Numbered from the stretch's first letter, positions 36,264 through 51,093 are shown. The stretch is 64,000 nucleotides of DNA from Limnoperna fortunei (GCA_944474755.1 OX104112.1:64759640-64823639); one strand, 5' to 3'. Notes: generated from the letters alone by a model not told the origin. Numbers and translations are program-made.

Positions 36264-36850
36264 CTAGAATAAAAAATTATGTATCCTATTGTAAGTTCTA
36301 TTGTTAATATGTGTATTTATTATTAAGTAGACATGAATCATTCTTCGTAAAACGAGAACAGCAGCTTCCTACATTTAGTCTAATACAAATTTAATTCTTA
36401 GTAGTTCAGTCTTTTGTTACCCTCAAGTGTCAACTTGGTTATTCTATGGAAAAATTACCACTTAGTTATTCAAAGCAATTTCTTATTGATTGATTGATTA
36501 ATTGATTATTTGTCTGTCCGTCACCTTTGCTTTCGCCTATTACTCTTGTAACTCACATTAGTTAATTCCTGTACATTACCTTGTTCAATTTCAAAAGTCG
36601 TGTAGTAGCTTGTATTTTGTCATTGTTTGATTCTGTAATTTAGTAAGTTTATGCTGAAATAGTGGATCTTTCCAAATGAGTCGAATGTTTACAATCTGTG
36701 GACATATTTTGTGGTTAATGTTATACACATATCCTAATAAATGAATATTGTAAATGATGCAAACTTAAACCTTTTAATTAGCGACAATGAAAATATGTAA
36801 TATTTGTTGTGTATAGGATTAAACACTGTTAGAATTTATAGATGCGTAAA
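36264..36850. other. Intron of mucin-like gene 2, unique part
   Basis: AT-rich with no exon recognised. It precedes the intronic satellite. Confidence 0.45.
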
Positions 36851-36854
36851 ATCA

Positions 36855-38480
36855 TGACATTTATTTACAAACTAACGTCATGTGTAAAATTAGAAAATAC
36901 GTCGGATGATTCACCGATAAACTAACTTCGTGTGTAACATCGCTCCATTTACTCACTAACTAATGTCATGTGTAACATCAGTCCATTTACTCACTAACTA
37001 ATGTCATGTGTAATATCAGACCATTTACTCACTAACTAACATCAACATCCAAAAACTGACATCATGTGTAACAGCGGACCATTTACTCACAGATTAATGT
37101 CATATATAGCATCGGACCATTCACTCACAAACTAACGTCATGTGTAAAATCGGACCATTCACCCACAAAACTAACGTCATGAGTAGCATCGGATTATTCA
37201 CTCACAAACTAACGTCATCGGATTATTTCTCACAAACTACCATCATGTGTAACATCGGACCATTTACTCACAGACTAATGTCATGTGTAACATCGGACCA
37301 TTTGCTCACTCACTAATGTCTTGTGTAACATTGGACCATTTACTCACAGACTAATGACATATGTAGCATCGTACCATTTACTCACTAACTAATGTCATAT
37401 GTAACATCGGACCATTTACTCACAGACTACTGTCATGTATAACACCGGACCATTTACTCAATAATGTCAACTGTAACATCGGACCATTAACTCACAAACT
37501 AACGTAATGTGTAAAATCAGACCATTCACCCACAAAACTAACGTTATGTGTAACATCGGACCATTAACTCACAAACTAACGTAATGTGTAAAATCAGACC
37601 ATTCACCCACAAAACTAACGTTATGTGTAACATCGGACCATTAACTCACAAACTAACGTAATGTGTAAAATCAGACCATTCACCCACAAAACTAACGTTA
37701 TGTGTAACATCGGACCATTAACTCACAAACTAACGTAATGTGTAAAATCAGACCATTCACCCACAAAACTAACGTTATGTGTAACATCGGACCATTAACT
37801 CACAAACTAACGTAATGTGTAAAATCAGACCATTCACCCACAAAACTAACGTTATGTGTAACATCGGACCATTCACTCACAAACTAACGTCATGTGTAAA
37901 ATGGACCATTCACCCACAAAACTAATGTCATGTGCAACATCGGACCATTTACTCACAGACTTACGTCATGTGCATCATCGGACCATTTACTCACAGACTA
38001 ATGTCATGTGTAACATCGGACCATTTACTCACAGACTAATGTCATGTGTAACATCGAACCAGTCACTGACAAACTAACGTCATAAGTAACATCAAACTAT
38101 TCACTCACAAACTAACGTTATGTGTAAAATCGGACCAGTCACTAACAAACTAATGTCATGTGTAACATCGAACCAGTCACCAACAAACTAATGTCATGTG
38201 CATCCTCGGATACCCAGGGGTGATTCCGCTCGCTACATCGTTGATGTAGCGAGCGGAATCACCCCTGGGTATCCGAGGATGTGTCATGTGTAACATCGAA
38301 CCAGTCACCAACAAACTAATGTCATGTGTAACATCGAACCAGTCACCAACAAACTAATGTCATGTGTAACATCGAACCAGTCACCAACAAACCAATGTCA
38401 TATGTAGCATCGGACCATTTACTCACAAACTAACGTCCTGTGTTAATTGAATTATTCACTTACAAAATAATGTAGTGTGT
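36855..38480. repeat. Intronic satellite, 37-39-bp unit with higher-order structure
   Basis: Roughly 40 units of the form CTCACAAACTAACGTCATGT GTAACATCGGACCATTTA, variably diverged. Between 37481 and 37866 two unit variants (AACTAACGTAATGTGTAAAA and AAACTAACGTTATGTGTAAC) alternate as a 77-bp dimer repeated five times almost without change, a recent higher-order expansion. It lies in the intron of mucin-like gene 2. Confidence 0.9.
38201..38281. mobile_element. Perfect 39-bp-arm hairpin with 9-bp flanking direct repeat
   Basis: Left arm 38201-38239 (CATCCTCGGATACCCAGGGG...), loop GTT, right arm 38243-38281 are exact reverse complements. TGTCATGTG is present on both sides (38192-38200 and 38282-38290). 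The hairpin interrupts one unit of the intronic satellite, and its sequence is unrelated to the satellite. A short foldback/MITE insertion with target duplication is the simplest reading, but the flanking repeat is itself satellite sequence, so duplication by misalignment is possible. Confidence 0.75.
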
Positions 38481-39460
38481 TAAATAGGACCAGCATGTTT
38501 CCCATTGTATCCGTCATCATCTGTGATACATGACACGAATTATATCAATCTAACTTTGTAGGTTGTAGGTATGAATAAACAGCAAAAGACTCACTTGTTT
38601 GATGTTTTTTTTTTGTTACTTTAAAAATAGTTATACAAATGAGGTCACCTATATAACTTTTTTTCTAGATAGTCTATTTGTAATGAACCGGTTATGTACT
38701 TTCACACGCAAATCTACTGTAATACCAATAAACTTAAATCATGTCCTACTAGTTTAAGCAATGTCATAAAAAGCTGAATAAAATTGAAAAAGTCATCCAA
38801 GACCTCAAACTCACGAAGAACTTTAATGTCAAGTTTGTAGTTTTAGATGAAGATCTTCGTCAGAGTTCTAAATTGTAAATTTAATGATATTGAAACAATA
38901 ATACAATTTCTTCCTGATTCGACTTGCAATATTCGCTACTATATTCAGTTTCTTTACGTTATATTTATATTTATACGGAATGAACATGTAAATTAATGAA
39001 AGAAATATATGAGTTTAACAGTATAAAAAATTAAACACTGAAGAGAAGCCACTTTTATGAAAGAAGTGACAATATTATCTTCAACATTAAAGTGGGCTAA
39101 ACAATTTGAAAACTTAATTCAACAAAGTCGCTGAAATTAATCGTTACTGTTATCGGTGGGATTTGTCTGTAAGTTTTGAAAATTTAATTTATAATGTCTC
39201 AGATGGTCGTATGTAAGGAAAAGAATCACAGTAAAAAGTCACAAAAAGTAGCAATATACATGTACCAGATATAATTCACATTAAAAAAGTTAAAGGAAAA
39301 AGGTTCCAGCAAAAGTATATATATTTTCCACAGACTGTAGTTTTCTCCTATCTAACTTTTGAAGTTTACTTTGACTATGTAATTGTGATTGTTTTGACTT
39401 TTTTCCTACATTCATTGTACATTGTTTTCCCGTGACTTATTTGTAAAATGTCTGACTTAC
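38481..39460. other. Intron of mucin-like gene 2, 5' part
   Basis: AT-rich. The last 150 bp next to exon 1 align loosely with the corresponding part of the paralogue intron (ACTTTTTTCC, GACTTATTT blocks). No additional exon recognised. Confidence 0.45.
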
Positions 39461-39497
39461 CCATTACAGGGAACATCGCCAACAATATCCCTCTCAT
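39461..39497 (-). CDS. Secreted mucin-like protein 2, signal-peptide exon (exon 1 of 2)
   Basis: On the minus strand ATG at 39497-39495 opens MRGILLAMFPVM, plus one base of a split Val codon, then donor G|GTAAGT. Joined to 36263 it continues VFSMMDADLQSD, a plausible cleavable signal peptide. Its 37-nt coding length, splice phase and donor equal those of the paralogous exon at 24180-24216. Confidence 0.75.
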
Positions 39498-39735
39498 AGT
39501 GTTTCTGTAGTATGTGAGCCCAAGTGCTATCAAGCTATTTTTAAATTTAAAGTCAAAACTTTTTTCTTAGGGTTAGAATATGTAATAAATGTGAACTGAA
39601 TAATTTTCAAGAAATGCAAAGGTCATCCACATAATAACAATACCCAGGAGTTTTAATTACTGGTAACAGTAAATAGTTTTCATGTAACATATCTATCGCA
39701 TTAACGTATCAATTAAATATATATTGATTGATGAA
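39498..39735 (-). promoter_or_regulatory. Probable 5' UTR/promoter of mucin-like gene 2
   Basis: Homologous to 24217-24410 upstream of the paralogue (shared TTTCAAGAAAT, AAAGGT, CTGGT.A.A.TAAATAG and GTATCAAT blocks in the same order). Immediately upstream the 96-bp satellite begins. Confidence 0.5.
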
Positions 39736-39861
39736 GGAAACAAGAAACCAGTGATGTTGTACAAACACTGACACTTTTTACACCGGATTTTTCAGATGTT
39801 CTTAATGAACTATAATTCAACGCACAGAGAGAACTGTATTCGTAGGCATGTAGTATCTTAA

Positions 39862-41388
39862 GGTCGATGTAGACTAACATGTTATTATTACACCTGGGGA
39901 TTGAAGGTCCAGAATGGGTTACGGTTAGTTATATTAGTCCCAGAACAGCCTTGATGAGATCGCTGTAGACTAACATGTTATTATTACACCTGGGGATTGA
40001 AGGTCCAGAATGGGTTACGGTTAGTTATATTAGTCCCAGAACAGCCTTGATGAGATCGCTGTAGACTAACATGTTATTATTACACCTGGGGATTGAAGGT
40101 CCAGAATGGGTTACGGTTAGTTATATTAGTCCCAGAACAGCCTTGATGAGATCGCTGTAGACTAACATGTTATTATTACAACTGGGGATTGAAGGTACAG
40201 AATGGGTTACGGTTAGTTATACTAGTCCCAGAGCAGCCATGATTAGGTCGCTGTAGACTAACATGTTATTATTACACCTGGGGATTGAAGGTCCAGAATG
40301 GGTTACGGTTAGTTATATTAGTCCCAGAACAGCCTTGATGAGATCGCTGTAGATTAACATGTTATTATTACAACTGGGGATTGAAGGTACAGAATGGGTT
40401 ACGGTTAGTTATACTAGTCCCAGAGCAGCCATGATGAGATCGCTGTAGACTAACATGATATTATTACACCTGGGGATTGAAGGTACAGAATGGGTTACGG
40501 TTAGTTATACTAGTCCCAGAGCAGCTATGATGAGATCGCTGAAGACTAATATGTTATTATTACACCTTGGGATTGAAGGTACAGAATGGGTTACGGTTAG
40601 TTATATTAGTCCCAGAGCAGCCATGATTAGGTCGCTGTAGACTAACGGGTTATTATTACACCAGGGGATTGAAGGTACAGAATGGGTTACGGTTAGTTAT
40701 ACTAGTCCCAGAGCAGCCATGATTAGGTCGCTGTAGACTAACGGGTTATTATTACACCTGGGGATTGAAGGTACAGAATGGGTTACGGTTAGTTATACTA
40801 GTCCCAGAGCAGCCATGATTAGGTCGCTGTAGACTAACGGGTTATTATTACACCTGGGGATTGAAGGTACAGAATGGGTTACGGTTAGTTATACTAGTCC
40901 CAGAAGAGGCTTGATTAGGTCGCTGTAGACTAACATGTTATTATTACATCTGGGGATTGAAGGTACAGAATGGGTTACGGTTAGTTATACTAGTCCCAGA
41001 GCAGCCATGATTAGGTCGCTGTAGACTAACAGGTTATTATTACATCTAGGGATTGAAAGTACAGAAGGGGTTAGTTATATTAGTCCCAGAAGAGCCTTGA
41101 TGAGGTCGCTGAATACTAACATGTTATTATTACATCTGGGGATTGAAGGTTCAGAATGGGTTACGGTTAGTTATACTAGTCCTCGGAACAGCCTTGATTG
41201 ATGAGATCGCTGTAGACTAACATGTTATTATTACATCTGGGGATAGAAGGACAGAATGGGTTACAGTTAGTTTGTACTAGTCCCAGAGCAGCCTTGATGA
41301 GGTCGCTGTAGACTAACGGGTTATTATTACACCTGGGGATTGAAAGTACAGAAGGAGTTAGTTATACTAGTCCCAGATAACAGCCTTA
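39862..41388. repeat. 96-bp satellite upstream of mucin-like gene 2
   Basis: About 16 head-to-tail copies of a 96-bp unit: GCTGTAGACTAACATGTTAT, TATTACACCTGGGGATTGAA, GGTCCAGAATGGGTTACGGT, TAGTTATATTAGTCCCAGAA, CAGCCTTGATGAGATC. The first three units are essentially identical, while later ones differ by substitutions and small deletions. It carries no start-to-stop frame spanning units. Confidence 0.92.
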
Positions 41389-42563
41389 AATAAGCTGATA
41401 AGAGCAAACGCACAAAAGTATTTACCAGATAAATAAAATACACATTATTTTACCAAAAATAACAATCCCAGACTTGCAAAGAACCATAATTTTCACATAC
41501 TATAGAAATACACAAGAATACATCAAAATATATATTTAAACCATTAAATTTGTTTACAAAAATGCAACACTTTCTACTGGGTCGATATGAATGTGGGCAC
41601 GCGCTGCGTTATCCTTTGATATATTGTTCACCTGGTCAAGCGGATCCGGTGTGTGTGGAGATCGTTTCAGCGTTTATTGTATTCATTAACACTAGTTATT
41701 GTCCTATTGTAAATAATCAAACATGTTATTACGATCATTAATGGCTTAGGGATTTTAAACAATTTATAATATACTCATCACCGAGAAATTCTGAATGTAA
41801 AAAAAACCCTCAAACATCAAATACTCGGCAAAAATGTACTCAAAATTAAAAAAAAAATGTGAAAGTTTATAAATAAGATGGCACTGAAAAAAGTGTCATT
41901 TATACAAATCATTTTCGTTCGTCATAGACTATATCCCGCACTATTTCACTCCGACTTGTGGTCTTTGAAAGACTGACTTTTTAGAGTAAAAACAGAGACT
42001 AGATGAGGTACCAAATATGATTTAAGTGTGTTATTTCATTATTTTATATTAAAATAAAATAGTTGCTTCATAAAAATTAGTTCACATCTTATAACATATA
42101 TTTTTACAAAAAATTATTGTTTTCATTTCTTTTTCTTAGTTTTTTAAAGAATTTATGGGTATGTTAAGGGTATTTCTGGGTATTTATATGGACACCTATT
42201 TTACATTATAATACGTTATATTATAATTGACCGTATATTTGTTAATCTTTGCAAGAATAACAGAATTACAAGTTTATATATGTAGTCATTTGTGCATTGT
42301 AATAACATGTTTACGGTTATTGAATACTGATTCATGATAAATTAATTGTGATGGATTAATATATATTTTTTGTAATATAATTGTAAAACAACACGGAAAA
42401 AGCAAATATAAAGAATTCACATAAAAGAAAATAGTTTTTCTATGTAAAATAATAAAAGTCTAGTGCATTTTGATTTAAATAAATAGTATTTTCGATTGAA
42501 TGTTACCGGCCCCGAATTTGCAGGCATTTAAAAAAAAAGAGTTTTTAGGTATATAATACTTGA
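41389..42563. other. Intergenic, nothing recognised
   Basis: AT-rich. A 63-codon open frame at 41550-41741 has no recognisable motif or splice signals and is not called. Confidence 0.4.
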
Positions 42564-42815
42564 CTAACGGGTGTCACCTGCCATGTCATATACCTTTATG
42601 ACTTGTTTGTACCCTCTTCCTCCCCACAACCGTTTTCCAGATATGGTCTCCCGGAAAATGAACAATGATGGTTCACACCTATATGGGTAGATACCGTTAA
42701 TACCAGACTCACCGTCGGGGAAGTTGTACCTGTATATTTGTATGTATGGCTTCATCCACGGGATGACACTGTCATGGTAGTAATAAATACAGGGCTCCCA
42801 AATTTCTTTCTCATT
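42564..42815 (-). CDS. Probable terminal exon of an unidentified gene (83 codons)
   Basis: On the minus strand an acceptor GTCAATTTTCAG precedes NEKEIWEPCIYYYHDSVIPW. The exon continues MKPYIQIYRYNFPDGESGIN, GIYPYRCEPSLFIFRETISG and KRLWGGRGYKQVIKVYDMAG, then ends DTR and a stop at 42564. The aromatic-rich, low-Asn/Ile composition differs from the surrounding AT-rich translation noise and looks like genuine protein, but the family is not recognised. Upstream exons would lie at higher coordinates and were not found. An alternative is an ATG start at 42854 giving 96 aa as a single-exon frame. Confidence 0.4.
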   Translation of the reverse strand, partial: NEKEIWEPCIYYYHDSVIPWMKPYIQIYRYNFPDGESGINGIYPYRCEPSLFIFRETISGKRLWGGRGYKQVIKVYDMAGDTR

Positions 42816-42854
42816 CTGAAAATTGACGACAAGAGAGAACCATGTAAGATCCAT

Positions 42855-45963
<3,109 letters not shown>

Positions 45964-46655
45964 AAGTTAAAATATTAATTATTGTTTTATGTAGTAAAAT
46001 TGCCAACTTCAAACTATATTATATCTTATAACCCTGTTCTGAAATTTGAAATATTCATTATAATTTAATTTAAAGTTAAAGACAGCAACGACGTCATAAC
46101 TATTAAAAGTTAATATTAGAATCAATAAAGCATTGAAACACAAAACTACGTAGACGTCACATTTAATTTTTTCACAATCATTGTTGTACCATTCATTTTG
46201 ACTTCAAAGAGTAAAAAGAAGTACCGACAATGCAATATCTTGTATCACCTATACAGACGATACAAGGTTTTGTATCACACAGGTTGTATAAATCGCTTAC
46301 TTGTTAAATTGTAACCGACAATACATACTTAGATTCAATTTTTAATTCGATTATTTACCAAAAAATATTTTTATACTTAGAGACAAGTAAGATCGAATTA
46401 TCTAAAATTGCTCTTCTGCGAACTTTCTACGATAGATTTGTTAAATGCCCCTAGACTAATAGGTTCTTAGATACATTTTGGGAAGACCCGGAGAGATCTT
46501 TCAAGAGTTATTAAATATATAAGATCACGAGTGGTTCTTCCCAGAAGCGCATGAAAGTACCGTAAACCAACAAATTTCACGTAGCGATATCCTATAGACT
46601 CTCAATTGTTCAATATTCCATTTATGTTCTTTTTCAGTCCTATAAATTTCCTACC
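45964..46655. other. Upstream region of the forkhead gene
   Basis: AT-rich. A pyrimidine-rich TTCTTTTTCAG at 46627-46637 precedes the first coding exon, so the 5' UTR may be split by an intron here. No TATA box can be singled out. Confidence 0.35.
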
Positions 46656-46726
46656 ATGGATCACAGTTTTACCCGTTTCACCTCCGGATCACATTTACTG
46701 AGTCTACCTTTAGAAGCACCTAGTCG
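46656..46726 (+). CDS. FoxH-like forkhead factor, first coding exon
   Basis: ATG at 46656 (context CTACCATGG) opens MDHSFTRFTSGSHLLSLPLE and ends APS plus two bases (CG) of a split Arg codon before the donor GTAAGT. The acceptor at 49809 supplies the third base, giving R-FLTISKRKRE. The spliced frame is 1185 nt (394 aa). This exon is a better start than the ATG at 49777, which lies upstream of the TTTTAATTAG acceptor in the intron. Confidence 0.65.
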
Positions 46727-49700
46727 GTAAGTGATTCTAAAGTTTTTTGTTACTATATATTACCTTGAAATCTGACATGTAGATTTGTTTGAAGGGTGAA
46801 ACATAAATGTTTTTTCCTAAAATAATAGCTGAGCATAGTGTTTTCGTAATCTCGAGACAAAATAAATATTTATGAGATACTTATTTCGTAAAAATGTTTT
46901 TACGACATTACTTTTTTCTTCTTATTTATCAGGACATAACTATCTAGTATAATAACCGAGGTTTTGCAGATTCATTAAAGTTAAGGTGTCGGTTTGCGAA
47001 CAAGTTATTTTTTTGTATTTATCTTTCGACAATTTATATAAACATTACGTCCCAAATTAAAGTATAGCTATTATAAACTAGCTTGTATTCATATATACAG
47101 GTTAATTCATATCGTCATAGCATATTTTGGTCCATTAATGATTTGAAAGTCTGTTATGACTTTGATAGGTCCATTATAGATTATGAGAAAGGTTTCCGAA
47201 TTTTTTTTCATCATTGACAAGTTCGGTCTAACGGATAACCGTTAGGACAGTTATTAAGGCCTAGCTGAGTTTGATGGCAATAATTATTAAGTTTAAGCAA
47301 TACTTATTGCTACTAAACGCAATAGTATGACGATTAAGCCCCATTAAGGTATACCCGTGTTAAATCGCAATAAATAATGCGTTAACTGCAACTTTATTGC
47401 GTTTTATAGCAATATTATTGCGTTTAAAATATTTTAACAATACAATATTCCAACAAAGCAGCACGATTGACCTTCCGTAATTCAGGTGCGGATACAGGAT
47501 TTTCGAAAGGGGGTCATAAAAAGCGGATATCGGAAAAAGAGGGCCTGGGGCTTAAGGACCCCAGAAGCTCTCGAAAAAATGGTGCAAAATCCTGCATTAT
47601 CGCAATTTCCAAGCATCAAAATGAATGTATTTAACAAATGGTTTTTATAGTGTTCAGTAACCTTTATTTGGTACAGTATACAACATATCTGAGATATCAT
47701 AATAAATGAATTAGTACCGTTAATGCATTAATTTATGGCGAGGACGAGCGGGGATTACATTTTTGCCTTTGGCGCTGGTTGTTACACTCCCTGTTGTCTT
47801 TTTTTCCTTTCCTTTTATCAAGGGGGGGGGGGGCGCCCCACCCTGCATGGATTCCCACTGCGTATCTTTGTGTAAGCCATAGCTATTTCTAAACTTTGGT
47901 TCGTTAAACGTTGTATTACTTCATTTTTAACTTTGGTTCCTTCAGCTACGTTTGTAATCGTTATAACATTATCATTACTTTCTTCGTTCAAACAATTATA
48001 TATACTGTCATAAAGATCTAAATATTTTTCATTAGTTTAGATGTTATAATATATTTGCGTGCGAATAATCTCTGATCATTTTATACAAGAAACAATTTTC
48101 TGTTATTTCTCACTAGTATTAAACACAATTTCTCTCTTTAGAAAAACGTGTACGACTTTCTGCGTCTTCACACTCGCTTTCTTTACTTTTTAGTAGTAGC
48201 TGTTTGACACAATCCAAGAACAGTTTCCAGCAAGATGACTTCATGGAGCAATCACGGTAATTAGTTCTTTCGAATTCATGTGTCATATTCAATACATTCA
48301 ATAAAGAAAGTTGTGATCAAAATTATCAAAAGTTAGTTAATAAACTGGCATCATTTAGCTAGGTGTCACGTATAGTGCGGTTTACTAATGGTGTCCAAAT
48401 CTCCACCTAATAGCAGTAAAATAGTAAAAACAATGACAAGAACATACAAAATTTAATTCAGACGGCAATAGTATTTTAGAACTATGCTTTGGCTCTGTAC
48501 AAAATTCATTTTATTAAAGTCATCTATCTTATATGGTTCCGCTGATGCAGTCTGACCACAACACCCGTATTGCTACGCTACGTCACTGATATTTTACTAC
48601 GAAAAAAATGTATGCATGCCATATTTTTTCTCAAAGATTAAAAAAGATTAAAAAACTTCGCTTTCTATATTAATCTTCTGTTGATGTGTTTTATGTCACT
48701 TTCATTTCTTCTGATCAACTTATTGTATGGTTCCGCGTATTTCAAATATATGCATGAAAAACGATTGGCTGTGCTATCTTTGCGAATCAAGAGATATTGG
48801 CGAGGAATACAATTTTATCATGACATGTAATGTTTTAAATCAAGTAAGACTGCTGTCACACAATTGTACTATATAATCCAAATATAAACTTCAAAAAGTG
48901 ATGAGCTCGAGTAATTATACTGTACTATGCAGATTCATCAGAATAATAAATGAGAATGCCACTCCTTCTAGCTAGTCTGTATTCTTAACATGTGCTTTAT
49001 AACTAATGTCATTGTGTGTATACATATTCTCTGTAACTATGTAATTTGTAGTTCACGAGAAATTACTTTTAATCTATTAGATGCCCATAATACTAATATC
49101 TCATTAAAATCAATAATATAACAATAACACTAATTAAATAAGGATTATCTAATATAATCGTGTACAACAGCAATATATTAGCAGCATACTACCTAATCAA
49201 TGCGACTACGTTATGACATCACATAAACAAAACGTAAAATGAATACAGTGTAATCCTTTGAATTGCAAAACCAATTCGTCAGAGAAATATATGGAATTAA
49301 ACAGGAATATGCAATCAAATTAAACAGGAATATGCAATCAACAGGAAGGCAATCTTTAAAAGAAAATATCAAGTTTTCACTTTAATTTTTTAATAAAAAG
49401 CTGTGTTTATCCATAAAACAATTCAGGTTTCTAATGCTTTAATTCTTGTAAAAACAGTTACAATTTATAAAAAAGGGTTGTCAAAACATGTTTGATAATT
49501 CTATTGCAAATACACTAGAATAACCTCTAAGGAAAGTGTCACTGTTTATAGATTTCTCAATCATTATATGAAATGTACAGGAATTTTTGAATTTCTCAAT
49601 TTTTCATGCAATTACCAGAAATGGTTAACAACTAGAGTGTGGGAAATGGAAGTATATGGAATTAACAGAAATATGCAGTTAACACATAACAAAAGTTTTC

Positions 49701-49808
49701 TCCTGTAGTTATTTACATGATAATTCATTTACATTAACAAACATCACGTGGTCTGTGGCAACCCACTATAGCACACATGAATATTGGTTTTCGTTTCTTT
49801 TTAATTAG
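46727..49808 (+). other. Intron of the forkhead gene
   Basis: A 3.1 kb AT-rich intron with a poly-G run near 47821-47832 and a decayed region rich in GCAATAATTATTG-like blocks near 47275-47430. The 60-72-codon minus-strand open frames at 47482 and 48119 have no recognised motif. Confidence 0.5.
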
Positions 49809-50922
49809 GTTTTTGACCATCTCAAAAAGGAAGCGTGAAGACAGTCCTACAGACACATCCACTAAGAAACCAAGAAATTACCAGCGGTACCCCAAACCAC
49901 CATATTCCTATGTTGGCATGATCATCACTGCTATAGAGTCAACACCGGAGAAAAACATCACCCTGTCAGAGCTGACTGCTAGTCTTCAAACCATGTTCAC
50001 GTTCTTTAGCGGTTCCTACAAAGGTTGGAAAGATTCTATACGTCACACCCTGTCCAGCAGTCCGTGTTTTGTACGTACAGACGCTAAGCGTAACAGTACC
50101 AGTGTCTGGAGAGCAGATCTAACGAAAGCGCCACAGAACGTCTTCAAACGGCAGGATACAGATGTATCTAGAGGTGGTGACTGGGCCCCAACACTGCATG
50201 AACAGCTCAACATGCCACCAATACTGTTACCAAAACAAGAATGCCCTGTTCTAACAGATTGCTGCATAGAGACTACGCCTTTATACCAAAATCGACCACC
50301 AAGAAAGTCACCCGATTTCAACTTCAGCATAGACAACATTTTAACAACTGTTGACCAACCAGAGCATGACGATGACTCCAGGCGTAGGTTAAGCTTTAGT
50401 TACGACTCGCCAGTCTTTAACACAAGGACCATCAAGATCGCTCGTCGAAATAAACCACTAAAGTCTTCCCAAGTTGAACTACATCGTTTGATTTCTGACC
50501 AAGCAGCAACTTGGGGTATTACCAATGAACAAGCCATAGAAAACCTCAGTCTTCTCTGCAATAGTTTATCATCATTTTCCTCTGCTCCAACTTACTGTCA
50601 ACCACTCACATCACCAACGACTGTAGCTCAACACCCGTCGCCGCAGTCATGTGGTTCGCCTACCATAGTGTCTTACTCTCCAATGTCAGCCGACACCCAC
50701 TTTTCACCTGCTCCACTACACTTCGGTGAAAACTACTACATGGCGCCATTCCATGTAGACCAGCACAGTCATTACTACAATACCAGCTACACCAGTTATA
50801 ATCAACAACCAGCCTTCTTTGTCGACACCAGACGTCAGACCATAGAACCTTTGGACCTGTCACACTCATCCCCAGCATCTGTTTCTTCAGTATTGTCTAC
50901 ATCAGTAACAGACGAGTCATGA
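49809..50922 (+). CDS. FoxH-like forkhead transcription factor, main exon
   Basis: Positions refer to the spliced 394-aa protein. A forkhead domain spans about residues 50-130: RYPKPPYSYVGMIITAIEST, then LSELTASLQTMFTFFSGSYK and GWKDSIRHTLSSSPCFVRTD. The YKGWKDSIRH recognition helix is typical of the FoxH class. A basic KRKR and KKPR precede it. FSIDNIL at 196-202 is an eh1-type Groucho/TLE-binding motif, and PLDLS at 371-375 is a CtBP-binding PxDLS motif, so repression is predicted. FoxH proteins partner Smads in Nodal/Activin-type signalling; a Smad-interaction motif could not be identified. The stop is TGA at 50920 and a polyadenylation signal AATAAA lies at 51094. The forkhead family call is secure; the FoxH subclass is probable. 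Confidence 0.85.
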
Positions 50923-51093
50923 GCTTTATAATTTTTTTAATGATAATATGACTACTTGATAATCATAATGATACAAGTTTTATTTAAAGACTATAATCTC
51001 CTACTGTATTTGGAATCGACTGATTTGTGAACTTATTTGGTGCTCACATATTTAACATACATGTGCTTGTTATAGATTACTTGTTATGTATAT

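Noticed and set aside
37892..38077. 61-codon frame in the intronic satellite
   Set aside because: Satellite repeat translation only; no codon or splice support.
36855..38480. CRISPR-like array (regular 37-39-bp repeats)
   Set aside because: Units are directly adjacent without unique spacers, and the context is a eukaryotic intron.
48119..48301. 60-codon minus-strand frame with several Cys in the forkhead intron
   Set aside because: Short, no family signature, no supporting splice sites.
49777..49808. ATG at 49777 as start of the forkhead protein
   Set aside because: It precedes a TTTTAATTAG acceptor and encodes an unlikely hydrophobic N-terminus. The exon at 46656-46726 joins in frame with a consensus donor.
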